From Lentimicrobiaceae bacterium (GTDB lineage Bacteria > Bacteroidota > Bacteroidia > Bacteroidales > P3): a stretch of DNA of 46,491 nucleotides. The notes under the pieces were generated by a model. It worked only from the letters and a program-made list of their open reading frames with translations, had not been told where the DNA came from and searched no databases. The position numbers were made by a program, and so were the translations under genes. Location: contig JAFLTI010000015.1 of NCBI GenBank assembly GCA_022510485.1, positions 1 through 46,491 on the forward strand. The letters are read 5' to 3'. Shown piece by piece: positions 15,391-22,497 of the stretch (positions are counted from its first letter, which is position 1; every line of letters begins with the position of its first letter).

Positions 15391-16047
15391 ATGGATAAGA
15401 ATCAAATTCGCGAAATCATTGCCCGGCGTGTGGCAAAGGAATTGAAGAACGGCGATGTGGTGAACCTTGGTATCGGTTTGCCCACGATGGTTCCCAATTA
15501 TCTCGCTCCCGGAGTAAAGGTGATCTTGCAGTCTGAAAACGGATTGCTCGGTATGGGACCTACCCCCGAAGAAGGCAAGGAAGACCCCGAATACATCAAT
15601 GCCGGCGGCGGTTTCACTTCGCCCGCAACCGGAGCCTGCACCTTTAGCAGCGCCACTTCATTTGGCATTATCCGCGGCGGTCATGTAGACGCCACCGTTT
15701 TGGGTGCCATGCAGGTAGACGAAGAAGGCGACTTGGCAAACTGGATGATTCCCGGCAAGATGACCCCGGGTATGGGCGGGGCGATGGACCTTCTTACCGG
15801 TGCCAAATTGGTAATCCTCGCTATGGAACACACCGCTAAGGGCAAGCCTAAAATCTTGAAGAAATGCACGCTTCCCCTTACGGCAAAAGGCAGGGTTAAC
15901 CTTATCGTTACCGAAATGGGCGTGATGCGCGTTACTCCCAAAGGCATCGAACTGATAGAAATCAATCCCGAATTCAAGCCCGAAGATGTACAGGCGGCTA
16001 CCGAAGCCACGCTGATTGTTTCTCCCGACTTGAAGCCTATGCTATAA
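15391..16047 (+). CDS. 3-oxoacid/butyrate-acetoacetate CoA-transferase subunit B
   Basis: A 218-residue AtoA-type subunit of a class I CoA transferase. VNLGIGLPTMVPNYL and ILQSENGLLGMGP are typical; the Glu in SENG is the catalytic residue that forms the enzyme-CoA thioester. In lysine fermentation such an enzyme moves CoA between acetoacetate, butyrate and acetate. In the Porphyromonas locus subunits A and B flank the kam cluster rather than being adjacent; here only B is in the window, so A must lie elsewhere. A short CCGAT/ATCGG hairpin lies 28 bp upstream (15341-15363). Confidence 0.9.
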   Translation: MDKNQIREIIARRVAKELKNGDVVNLGIGLPTMVPNYLAPGVKVILQSENGLLGMGPTPEEGKEDPEYINAGGGFTSPATGACTFSSATSFGIIRGGHVDATVLGAMQVDEEGDLANWMIPGKMTPGMGGAMDLLTGAKLVILAMEHTAKGKPKILKKCTLPLTAKGRVNLIVTEMGVMRVTPKGIELIEINPEFKPEDVQAATEATLIVSPDLKPML

Positions 16048-16052
16048 AACGT

Positions 16053-16652
16053 ATGGACTCGCTTCCCGTAGTAGAAACATTTTATTCGCTGCAAGGGGAG
16101 GGTACACATACCGGCTGGCCTGCCTATTTTGTGCGGCTGGCCGGTTGTCGTAATGCGTGCCCCTTTTGCGATACGCCCCAATCGTGGGCTACCGAGGGTT
16201 TTGCCCATATTTCGGTAGAGGAACTGGCATTGCGGGCGGAGCGGAGCGGAGCTAAAAACTGTGTGATAACCGGTGGCGAACCTACATTGCACGATTTAAC
16301 GGCTTTGTGTGATGCCTTAAAGAAGGTGGGCTTGCAGCGGTGGTTGGAAACCTCAGGAAGCGAGAAACTGTTTGGCGAGTTTGACTGGATCTGTCTTTCT
16401 CCCAAAAAAAATGTTCCTGTTCATACCGAATATTATGGTTTGGCTCATGAACTCAAAGTAGTGATAGGGCAGGCATCCGACTTTGAATTTGCCGAAAGGC
16501 AGGCGGAGCGGGTATCTTTGTCCTGTCTTTGTTTTTTACAGCCCGAATGGGGCGAATATAAGCGGATATTGCCGCAAATCGTAGATTACGCCAAAGCGCA
16601 TCCGCGTTGGAACCTATCCTTGCAGATGCATAAACTTATAGGCGTTGAATAA
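16053..16652 (+). CDS. queE: 7-carboxy-7-deazaguanine synthase QueE
   Basis: A radical S-adenosylmethionine enzyme that converts 6-carboxytetrahydropterin to 7-carboxy-7-deazaguanine on the way to queuosine in tRNA. The 199-residue product has ETFYSLQGEGTHTG at its start and the cluster motif GCRNACPFCDT (Cys32, Cys36, Cys39). ITGGEPTLH is the glycine-rich S-adenosylmethionine motif. It begins 5 bp after the CoA-transferase stop, so they are probably co-transcribed despite unrelated roles. Other queuosine genes are not nearby. Confidence 0.93.
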   Translation: MDSLPVVETFYSLQGEGTHTGWPAYFVRLAGCRNACPFCDTPQSWATEGFAHISVEELALRAERSGAKNCVITGGEPTLHDLTALCDALKKVGLQRWLETSGSEKLFGEFDWICLSPKKNVPVHTEYYGLAHELKVVIGQASDFEFAERQAERVSLSCLCFLQPEWGEYKRILPQIVDYAKAHPRWNLSLQMHKLIGVE

Positions 16653-16670
16653 AAAGAAAATACAAGAACA

Positions 16671-17426
16671 ATGAAAAAAATAGCCTTGATTACAGGTGCC
16701 ACTTCGGGTATAGGCAAAGCTATCGCCACCCGTTTGGCAGAAGAGGGATATGCCTTGATTATTACAGGGCGTCGCCGCGAAAAATTAGAAGCGTTTTCCG
16801 CTGAACTTTCGGCTAAAACCGAAGTGCTTCCGCTGGTTTTTGATGTGCGCAGTCTTGCCGAGGTGGAACAGCACTTGGGCAATCTGCCCGAAAAGTGGAA
16901 GAATATAGAGGTGCTGGTAAACAACGCCGGTTTGGCGGCTGGGCTTGAACCCTTGCACGAAGGGCTGATTGACGATTGGGAACGTATGATAGACACCAAT
17001 GTAAAGGGTTTGCTGTATGTGAGCCGCACCGTGTTGCCGGGTATGGTGGCGCGCAAGAGCGGTTATGTGTTCAACTTGGGTTCCATAGCCGGTAAGGAAA
17101 CCTATATGAACGGCAATGTGTACTGTGCCTCCAAGCACGCGGTAGATTCCCTGAGCCGTTCCATGCGTATGGAGTGCCTGCCTTACGGTATAAAGGTAAC
17201 GCAGATTTGCCCCGGCGCGGTTCAGACCGAATTTTCTAATGTGCGCTTTCACGGCGACGCTCAACGTGCAGACCAAGTTTACAAAGGCTTTACCCCGCTC
17301 AAAGGCGAGGATATAGCCGATTTGGTGGCGTATTGCATAAACCTGCCTGCCCACGTGTGCCTCAACGACATTGTGATTATGCCCACTGCCCAAGCCAACT
17401 CGGGTAATTTTTACAAGGTTCTGTAA
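16671..17426 (+). CDS. short-chain dehydrogenase, YdfG-like
   Basis: A 251-residue classical short-chain dehydrogenase: nucleotide-binding TGATSGIG (8-15), NNAG (84-87) and the catalytic Ser138, Tyr151 and Lys155 (YCASK). RRREKLE after the second strand suggests NADP. Overall resemblance is to YdfG-type 3-hydroxy-acid/serine dehydrogenases, but the substrate cannot be proved from sequence. It follows queE by 18 bp and precedes panD, which has its own promoter-like box. Confidence 0.85.
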   Translation: MKKIALITGATSGIGKAIATRLAEEGYALIITGRRREKLEAFSAELSAKTEVLPLVFDVRSLAEVEQHLGNLPEKWKNIEVLVNNAGLAAGLEPLHEGLIDDWERMIDTNVKGLLYVSRTVLPGMVARKSGYVFNLGSIAGKETYMNGNVYCASKHAVDSLSRSMRMECLPYGIKVTQICPGAVQTEFSNVRFHGDAQRADQVYKGFTPLKGEDIADLVAYCINLPAHVCLNDIVIMPTAQANSGNFYKVL

Positions 17427-17440
17427 TACATAATTTTTCT

Positions 17441-17448
17441 TACTTTTG
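17441..17448 (+). promoter_or_regulatory. promoter -7 box of panD
   Basis: TACTTTTG fits TAnnTTTG and ends 24 nt before the panD ATG, within the 46-bp gap after the SDR gene. Confidence 0.5.
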
Positions 17449-17472
17449 TGCCTTGCTTAAAGCTGTCAACCC

Positions 17473-17820
17473 ATGCAGATTGAAGTTTTGAAATCCAAGA
17501 TACACCGCGTTAAGGTAACGTATGCCGACTTGAATTATGTAGGCAGCATCACCATAGACGAAGATTTGATGGATGCCGCCAACCTTTGCGAGTACGAAAG
17601 GGTGCATATCTACAATATTATGAACGGCGAGAGGCTCGAAACCTATGTGATAAAAGGCAAAAGGGGGAGCGGCGTTATCGGATTGAACGGTGCTGCGGCA
17701 CGTAAAGCGCAGGTGGGCGATTTGGTGATTATCGTTTCGTATGCCTCCATGACACCCGACGAAGCCCGCGCCCACACGCCCACCGTAATTTTTCCCGAAG
17801 ACAACAGAATCGTTAAATGA
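17473..17820 (+). CDS. panD: aspartate 1-decarboxylase proenzyme
   Basis: A pyruvoyl enzyme making beta-alanine for pantothenate and CoA. The 115-residue proenzyme has the self-cleavage site Gly24-Ser25 in YVGSITID, after which Ser25 becomes the pyruvoyl group. Lys9, the YERVHIYNI segment and [12 protein letters not shown] are typical. Its stop overlaps the ATG of the next gene (ATGA), indicating coupling with the YbhN-like membrane protein. Confidence 0.95.
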   Translation: MQIEVLKSKIHRVKVTYADLNYVGSITIDEDLMDAANLCEYERVHIYNIMNGERLETYVIKGKRGSGVIGLNGAAARKAQVGDLVIIVSYASMTPDEARAHTPTVIFPEDNRIVK

Positions 17821-18875
17821 AAGAACACCGATCAGGTTCCGACATACTGAAGCAGGTGCTTAAATTTGCCCTGTTCTTTGGTTTCGGTATCTTCATCATC
17901 TGGCTGTTCCAAAGAAACCTTACGCCCGGTGAGAAGGCGGAAATAGGCAGTTCTTTGCGCAACGCCCGGTGGATTATGGTGTTCTGGATTGCCGTTTTTG
18001 GGCTTCTGAGCAATGTTTTCCGTACCCTTCGCTGGAATCTTCTGTTTGAACCCTTAGGTTATAAACCGCGCTTCATCAATACGTTCTGTAGCGTGCTGGT
18101 GGCGTATTTCGCCAATTTAGCGGTGCCCCGTTTGGGCGAGGTGCTGAGGTGTACTTTTCTTTTCCGCTACGAAAAAGTGCCGGTTCAAAAATCCTTGGGA
18201 ACCGTGTTGAGCGAGCGCGTTATCGATATGCTCACTTTCTTTCTGATTTTTGCCGCTTCGTTCTTGATAGAATACAAAGCCCTGCGTACCTATGTGCGCG
18301 GATTGTTCAACCGTCAGGCGGAAGTTTCGCAAGGAGGGCTTTGGTTAGCCATTGCCATTATTGCAGCATTGGTGGCGGCAATATGGGTATTGGTTGTCTA
18401 TTGCAGAAAAAACGCTTCCCGCTTTAAGCCCGGCGGTTTGATGGCTAAGACGGCTAATGTAATCAATGGTTTTTCCGAAGGATTCACCTCGCTGGGGCAT
18501 CTTAAGAAACCTTGGCTGTTTGTGGTGTATTCGGTGGGATTGTGGGCTTGCTATCTATTGATGATGTACTTTGCCTTTATCAGCCTGCAGGATTTGTGTA
18601 ACAGCACGCTTAAGCTGGCGTTGGTGGCTTTGGCTATGGGTACGATAGGCGTTATGCTCACTCCCGGCGGTATAGGTGTATATCCGGTAATCATTTCCGA
18701 AACCCTTGCGGTGTTCGGTTATGCCAAAACAGTAGGATATACCGCAGGCTGGATAGCATGGGGAACTCAAACGGCATTGATTATTCTGGCAGGGCTTGCC
18801 GCCCTCTGCATACTTTCGCTTGTCAATAAGAATCGCAATTCTGAATCATTCCCGGCTCAAACCCCCGGGAAATAG
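17817..18875 (+). CDS. YbhN/LPG-synthase-TM-like integral membrane protein
   Basis: A 352-residue protein with about eight hydrophobic segments. [47 protein letters not shown] and [11 protein letters not shown] are hallmarks of the lysylphosphatidylglycerol-synthase transmembrane (UPF0104) family, here without a catalytic synthase domain. Members are thought to act in lipid transfer or flipping; the exact role is unknown. It starts inside the panD stop. Its 3' end overlaps the convergent recX by 53 bp. Confidence 0.8.
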   Translation: MKEHRSGSDILKQVLKFALFFGFGIFIIWLFQRNLTPGEKAEIGSSLRNARWIMVFWIAVFGLLSNVFRTLRWNLLFEPLGYKPRFINTFCSVLVAYFANLAVPRLGEVLRCTFLFRYEKVPVQKSLGTVLSERVIDMLTFFLIFAASFLIEYKALRTYVRGLFNRQAEVSQGGLWLAIAIIAALVAAIWVLVVYCRKNASRFKPGGLMAKTANVINGFSEGFTSLGHLKKPWLFVVYSVGLWACYLLMMYFAFISLQDLCNSTLKLALVALAMGTIGVMLTPGGIGVYPVIISETLAVFGYAKTVGYTAGWIAWGTQTALIILAGLAALCILSLVNKNRNSESFPAQTPGK

Positions 18876-19236
18876 CCGTTTTTACGCCTTTTTCCGATAC
18901 GGTTTTATGTAAGAGATCTGCGTATTCGGCTGTGTCTATTTCTTGCGCCAGAACGGTGCGTATCAGATTTTCGTCAACGCCTTTGGCGCGCAATCCGTTT
19001 TTTATCTTGAGCCTGCCCCAGCCGTTAATGCGGAACTTGCCGCGAACATAGGCACGGGCAAAACGCTCCTCGTTTATAAAATTATCGTCTGCCAAACGCT
19101 CCAACAGCTTGCCTGCGGTGTTGCTGTCGGCGCCGAGCAGACGTAATTTCTGCCTTACTTCGCCGCTACTGCGCTCTTGGTAGGCGCAGTAGCGCGAAAT
19201 TTTGGCATACAGTTTATCGGAGGATGTATTTTCCAT
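18823..19236 (-). CDS. recX: regulatory protein RecX
   Basis: A 137-residue all-helical RecX protein that would modulate RecA filaments. ISRYCAYQERSSGEVRQKLRLLG, LADDNFINEERFARAYVRGKFRINGWGRLKIKNGLRAKGV and the C-terminal third helical repeat are characteristic. It is the last gene of a compact minus-strand string and lies 12 bp after the EF-G2-like gene. Its last 17 codons overlap the end of the convergent YbhN-like gene; a TTCCCGG/CCGGGAA hairpin (18849-18871) sits within the overlap. Confidence 0.9.
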   Translation of the reverse strand: MENTSSDKLYAKISRYCAYQERSSGEVRQKLRLLGADSNTAGKLLERLADDNFINEERFARAYVRGKFRINGWGRLKIKNGLRAKGVDENLIRTVLAQEIDTAEYADLLHKTVSEKGVKTAISRGFEPGMIQNCDSY

Positions 19237-19248
19237 CCTTGCAAAAAA

Positions 19249-21402
19249 CTATTCTTCTTCTTTGCTGTCGTATTCTTTGAGCAGCTTTTCCTGAATATCG
19301 AAAGGCACTAACTCGTAGCTGTCGAAACGCATCGTAAACGAAGCCCTGCCGCCACTGATGGAACTTAATGCAGTAGAGAAGTCCGACATTTCCTTAAGAG
19401 GCACTTTCGCCAAGATTTTTTCGTAACCTTTTTCGCTGTTCATACCCGAAATAACCGCACGGCGACCTTGCAAATCGCTCATCACGTCGCCCATATAATC
19501 GGAGGGCACGGATACTTCTATATCGTAAACCGGTTCGAGAATCTTGGGATCGGCTTCCTTAAAGGCTGCGCTGAAGGCGGTACGTCCGGCAATCATAAAC
19601 GAAATTTCGTTGCTGTCTACCGGGTGCATCTTGCCGTCGTAAACGATAACGCGCACATCGCGGGCATAAGAACCGGTAAGGGGTCCTTGTTCCATACGGG
19701 CGAGAATACCTTTTTGGATAGCCGGCAAAAAGCGGGCGTCGATAGCACCGCCCACAATACTGTTTACAAATACCAATTTGCCGCCCCAGTCTAAGTTGAT
19801 AACTTGGGTGTCGCGAGCCGAAACCTTAAATTCCTGCCCTTTGAACTTATATACCGAGGGCGCGGGCATTCCTTCGTAGTAGGGTTCTACAATAAGATGC
19901 ACTTCGGCAAACTGACCCGCTCCGCCCGACTGCTTTTTATGGCGGTAATCGGCACGCGCCGCCTTGGTGATGGTTTCGCGGTAAGGAATCTTGGGTTCGG
20001 AAAATACAACGGGAATCTTATCGTTGTTTTCGATACGCCATTTGAGGGTGCGCAGATGAAATTCCCCCTGCCCCGAAACGATAGTCTGCTTGAGTTCCTT
20101 GGATTGTTCCACAATCCACGTGGGATCTTCTTCGTGCATACGGAAAAGCACTTCCATCATCTTTTCGGCATCCGCTTCGTTTTCGGGCTTGATGGCGCGG
20201 CGGTATTTGGGTTCGGGATAACGGATAAAGTCAAAGCGGTAGTCGCAGTCTTTGCTGTTGAGCGTATTGCCTCGGCGCACGTCTTTCATCTTAACCGTAG
20301 CCCCTATATCGCCGGCACGCATTTCGTTCACTTCTTCGCGGTTCTGTCCGGCAATGGAGAAGATTTGCGACATACGTTCCTTGGAGCCTCGGTCGGCGTT
20401 CACCAAGTCGTCGCCTACGCGCACCGTACCGGAAATAACCTTAAAGTAGGCAACCTGTCCGATATGGGGTTCTATACCGGTCTTGAACACGAACAGGCTG
20501 GTAGGACCGTCAGAAACGGGAGTAACTTCGCGGCCGTCGGTGGTTACAGGACGGGGCATCTTGTCGGTGCAGGGAACTACGTTGCCCAAAAATTCGAGCG
20601 TACGGCGCACGCACATATCGCGACCGGCGCAAACGCAGAATACGGGGAACATACCCCGGGTAATCAAACCGGCGCGGATACCGGCGCGCATATCGTCTTC
20701 GCTCAGCGTTCCTTCTTCAAAAAACTTGTTCATCAGCTCATCGTCGTGTTCGGCGGCGGCTTCTACCAATGCCTTGTGCAGTTCCATCGCCTTTTCCTGT
20801 TCGGATTCGGGAACGGGCAGAATTTCGGGAACACCGCCTTCGGGCTTCCATTGGTACATCTTCATCTTGAGCACGTCGATAACGGCATTGAAACCGTTGC
20901 CCACCATTACGGGATATTGCACGGGAACCACGCGGTTGCCCCACTGTTGGTGCAGTTGGGCGAGCGTACTGTCGTAGTCTGCCTTTTCGTGGTCGAGTTG
21001 GTTCACCACAAAAATAACGGGCTTGTGGCATTGTTCGGTTTGACGGAACTGGTTAATCGTACCCACTTCAACGCCATATTGTGCATTGAGCACCATAAGC
21101 GCGGTATCGGTAACGTTCAATGCCGAAACGGCGGCTCCGGCAAAGTCGTCGGAACCGGGGCAGTCTATAAAATTGAGCTTGCGGTCTTGCCAGCAAACGC
21201 TAAAGATGGTAGAGAAAACGGAATATCCGTATTCTTTTTCTACCGGAAAATAATCGCATACCGTGTTTTTGGCTTCCACGCTTCCCCGGCGTTTAATAAT
21301 GCCCGCTTCGTAAAGAATGGCTTCGGCAAGGGTGGTCTTACCCGCGCCCGAACTGCCCAAAATGGCAATGTTTTTGATTTTTTCGGTCTGAAAGTCGTTC
21401 AT
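19249..21402 (-). CDS. EF-G2-like translation factor lacking the catalytic histidine
   Basis: A 717-residue paralogue of elongation factor G with all five domains. Its G1 loop is GSSGAGKT (16-23) rather than GHVDHGKT. G3 is DCPGSDDF (80-87), so the usual catalytic His of PGH is Ser84. G4 is NQLD (134-137) rather than NKxD. Domains III-V are recognisable (SGQGEFHLRTLKWRIE, VIVGGAIDARFLPAIQKGI, GRRAVISGM). Bacteroides thetaiotaomicron has an EF-G2 reported to support translation without GTP hydrolysis and to matter for gut colonisation; this protein looks like that family. It overlaps aroK by 4 bp and is followed by recX. Confidence 0.85.
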   Translation of the reverse strand: MNDFQTEKIKNIAILGSSGAGKTTLAEAILYEAGIIKRRGSVEAKNTVCDYFPVEKEYGYSVFSTIFSVCWQDRKLNFIDCPGSDDFAGAAVSALNVTDTALMVLNAQYGVEVGTINQFRQTEQCHKPVIFVVNQLDHEKADYDSTLAQLHQQWGNRVVPVQYPVMVGNGFNAVIDVLKMKMYQWKPEGGVPEILPVPESEQEKAMELHKALVEAAAEHDDELMNKFFEEGTLSEDDMRAGIRAGLITRGMFPVFCVCAGRDMCVRRTLEFLGNVVPCTDKMPRPVTTDGREVTPVSDGPTSLFVFKTGIEPHIGQVAYFKVISGTVRVGDDLVNADRGSKERMSQIFSIAGQNREEVNEMRAGDIGATVKMKDVRRGNTLNSKDCDYRFDFIRYPEPKYRRAIKPENEADAEKMMEVLFRMHEEDPTWIVEQSKELKQTIVSGQGEFHLRTLKWRIENNDKIPVVFSEPKIPYRETITKAARADYRHKKQSGGAGQFAEVHLIVEPYYEGMPAPSVYKFKGQEFKVSARDTQVINLDWGGKLVFVNSIVGGAIDARFLPAIQKGILARMEQGPLTGSYARDVRVIVYDGKMHPVDSNEISFMIAGRTAFSAAFKEADPKILEPVYDIEVSVPSDYMGDVMSDLQGRRAVISGMNSEKGYEKILAKVPLKEMSDFSTALSSISGGRASFTMRFDSYELVPFDIQEKLLKEYDSKEEE

Positions 21403-21908
21403 AGTCTTATGGTTTTAAGTTTTTCAATAAGTATGTTCAAGTTCTGTTCAGGACTTTGGAACACATAGTCAGCCCGCCGATAAAAATATTCCCTTTGCTC
21501 CAGCATCTGCCGGATATAATCGTTCAGTTCTTTGTCGTTGAGTTTGCAGATTAAAGGTCGTTTTTGCCGGTTTTCATCAGTCCGCAAACGCTCAAACAGC
21601 ACCGGGGCGGCAACTTTTATGTAAACGATATATCCGTTTTGCTTCATATAGTTCCAATTGTCTTCGGAACACGCAAGCCCGCCTCCGGTAACGACAAGCC
21701 GTTTATCGGGAATGGAACGGAGAATCTCGCTTTCTATCTTTCTGAACCCGGCTTCACCCTTTTGGTTAAAAATCTCAGGGATGCTCATTCCCGTTGATTC
21801 CTGAACCAAGGCATCGGTATCGGAAACAGCCATATTCAAGGCAGAGGAGAGTTCTTTGCCTATGCTGCTCTTTCCGCATCCCATAAAGCCGGTCAGATAG
21901 ATATTCAT
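21399..21908 (-). CDS. aroK: shikimate kinase
   Basis: A 169-residue P-loop kinase that phosphorylates shikimate at O3 in aromatic amino-acid synthesis. Walker A is GFMGCGKSS (7-15), the substrate-binding acidic residues are in SDTD (29-32), Arg56 is in GEAGFRKIE, and the GGG motif is at 75-77. The lid RPLIC follows. It lies 4 bp after sod and overlaps the EF-G2-like gene by 4 bp. Confidence 0.93.
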   Translation of the reverse strand: MNIYLTGFMGCGKSSIGKELSSALNMAVSDTDALVQESTGMSIPEIFNQKGEAGFRKIESEILRSIPDKRLVVTGGGLACSEDNWNYMKQNGYIVYIKVAAPVLFERLRTDENRQKRPLICKLNDKELNDYIRQMLEQREYFYRRADYVFQSPEQNLNILIEKLKTIRL

Positions 21909-21912
21909 GTGC

Positions 21913-22488
21913 TTAGTATCTGCCGCAAACGGTTTCCCAATCCACGATTTTCCAAAAATCGGCTATATAGTCGGCGCGGCGGTTCTGCTTGTCTAAGTAG
22001 TAGGCGTGTTCCCACACGTCGATAACCATAATCGGGTTTTTCTTATCGCGCAGGGGATTGCCGGCATTGGGCGTGGCAACTATTTCCAAGCCCTTTTTGC
22101 CATCTACCAACCAAACCCAGCCCGAACCGAACAAAGCGGTGGCGGCGGCAGAAAATGCAGCCTTGAATTCTTCAAAACCGCCCCATTTTTCGTTTATGGC
22201 TTCCAAGAGTTTTCCGCTCGGCTCGCCGCCGCCCTTGGGCGAAAGGCAGTTCCAGTAGAACGTATGGTTCCATACCTGAGCCGCATTGTTGTAAAGACCG
22301 CCTTCGGCTTCCAGCACGATTTGTTCCAGTCCTGCATCGGCAAAAGGAGTGCCTTCCTTGAGTTTGTTCAAGTTGTCTATATATGCCTTGTGGTGTTTTC
22401 CGTAGTGAAACGAGAGTGTTTGTGCGGAAATAAAAGGTTCCAGCGCGTTTTCCGCGTAAGGAAGAGGGGGAAGTTGGAATGTTTTCAT
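21913..22488 (-). CDS. superoxide dismutase (Fe/Mn family)
   Basis: A cytoplasmic 191-residue enzyme that dismutates superoxide. Metal ligands are His28, His75, Asp157 and His161 (DVWEHAYY). The AAQVWNHTFYW and GSGWVWLV segments look iron-type (sodB-like), but cambialistic use of Mn is common in Bacteroidota. It starts 9 bp after the Ca2+ ATPase gene. With the rubrerythrin at the right end it fits an anaerobe that tolerates oxygen exposure. Confidence 0.94.
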   Translation of the reverse strand: MKTFQLPPLPYAENALEPFISAQTLSFHYGKHHKAYIDNLNKLKEGTPFADAGLEQIVLEAEGGLYNNAAQVWNHTFYWNCLSPKGGGEPSGKLLEAINEKWGGFEEFKAAFSAAATALFGSGWVWLVDGKKGLEIVATPNAGNPLRDKKNPIMVIDVWEHAYYLDKQNRRADYIADFWKIVDWETVCGRY

Positions 22489-22497
22489 AGTAAGAAA

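Noticed and set aside
19804-21468. A 554-codon plus-strand open frame opposite the EF-G2-like gene
   Set aside because: It is antisense to a clearly conserved protein, has low-complexity His/Gly/Phe-rich sequence and no recognisable domain; it is a by-product of codon bias.
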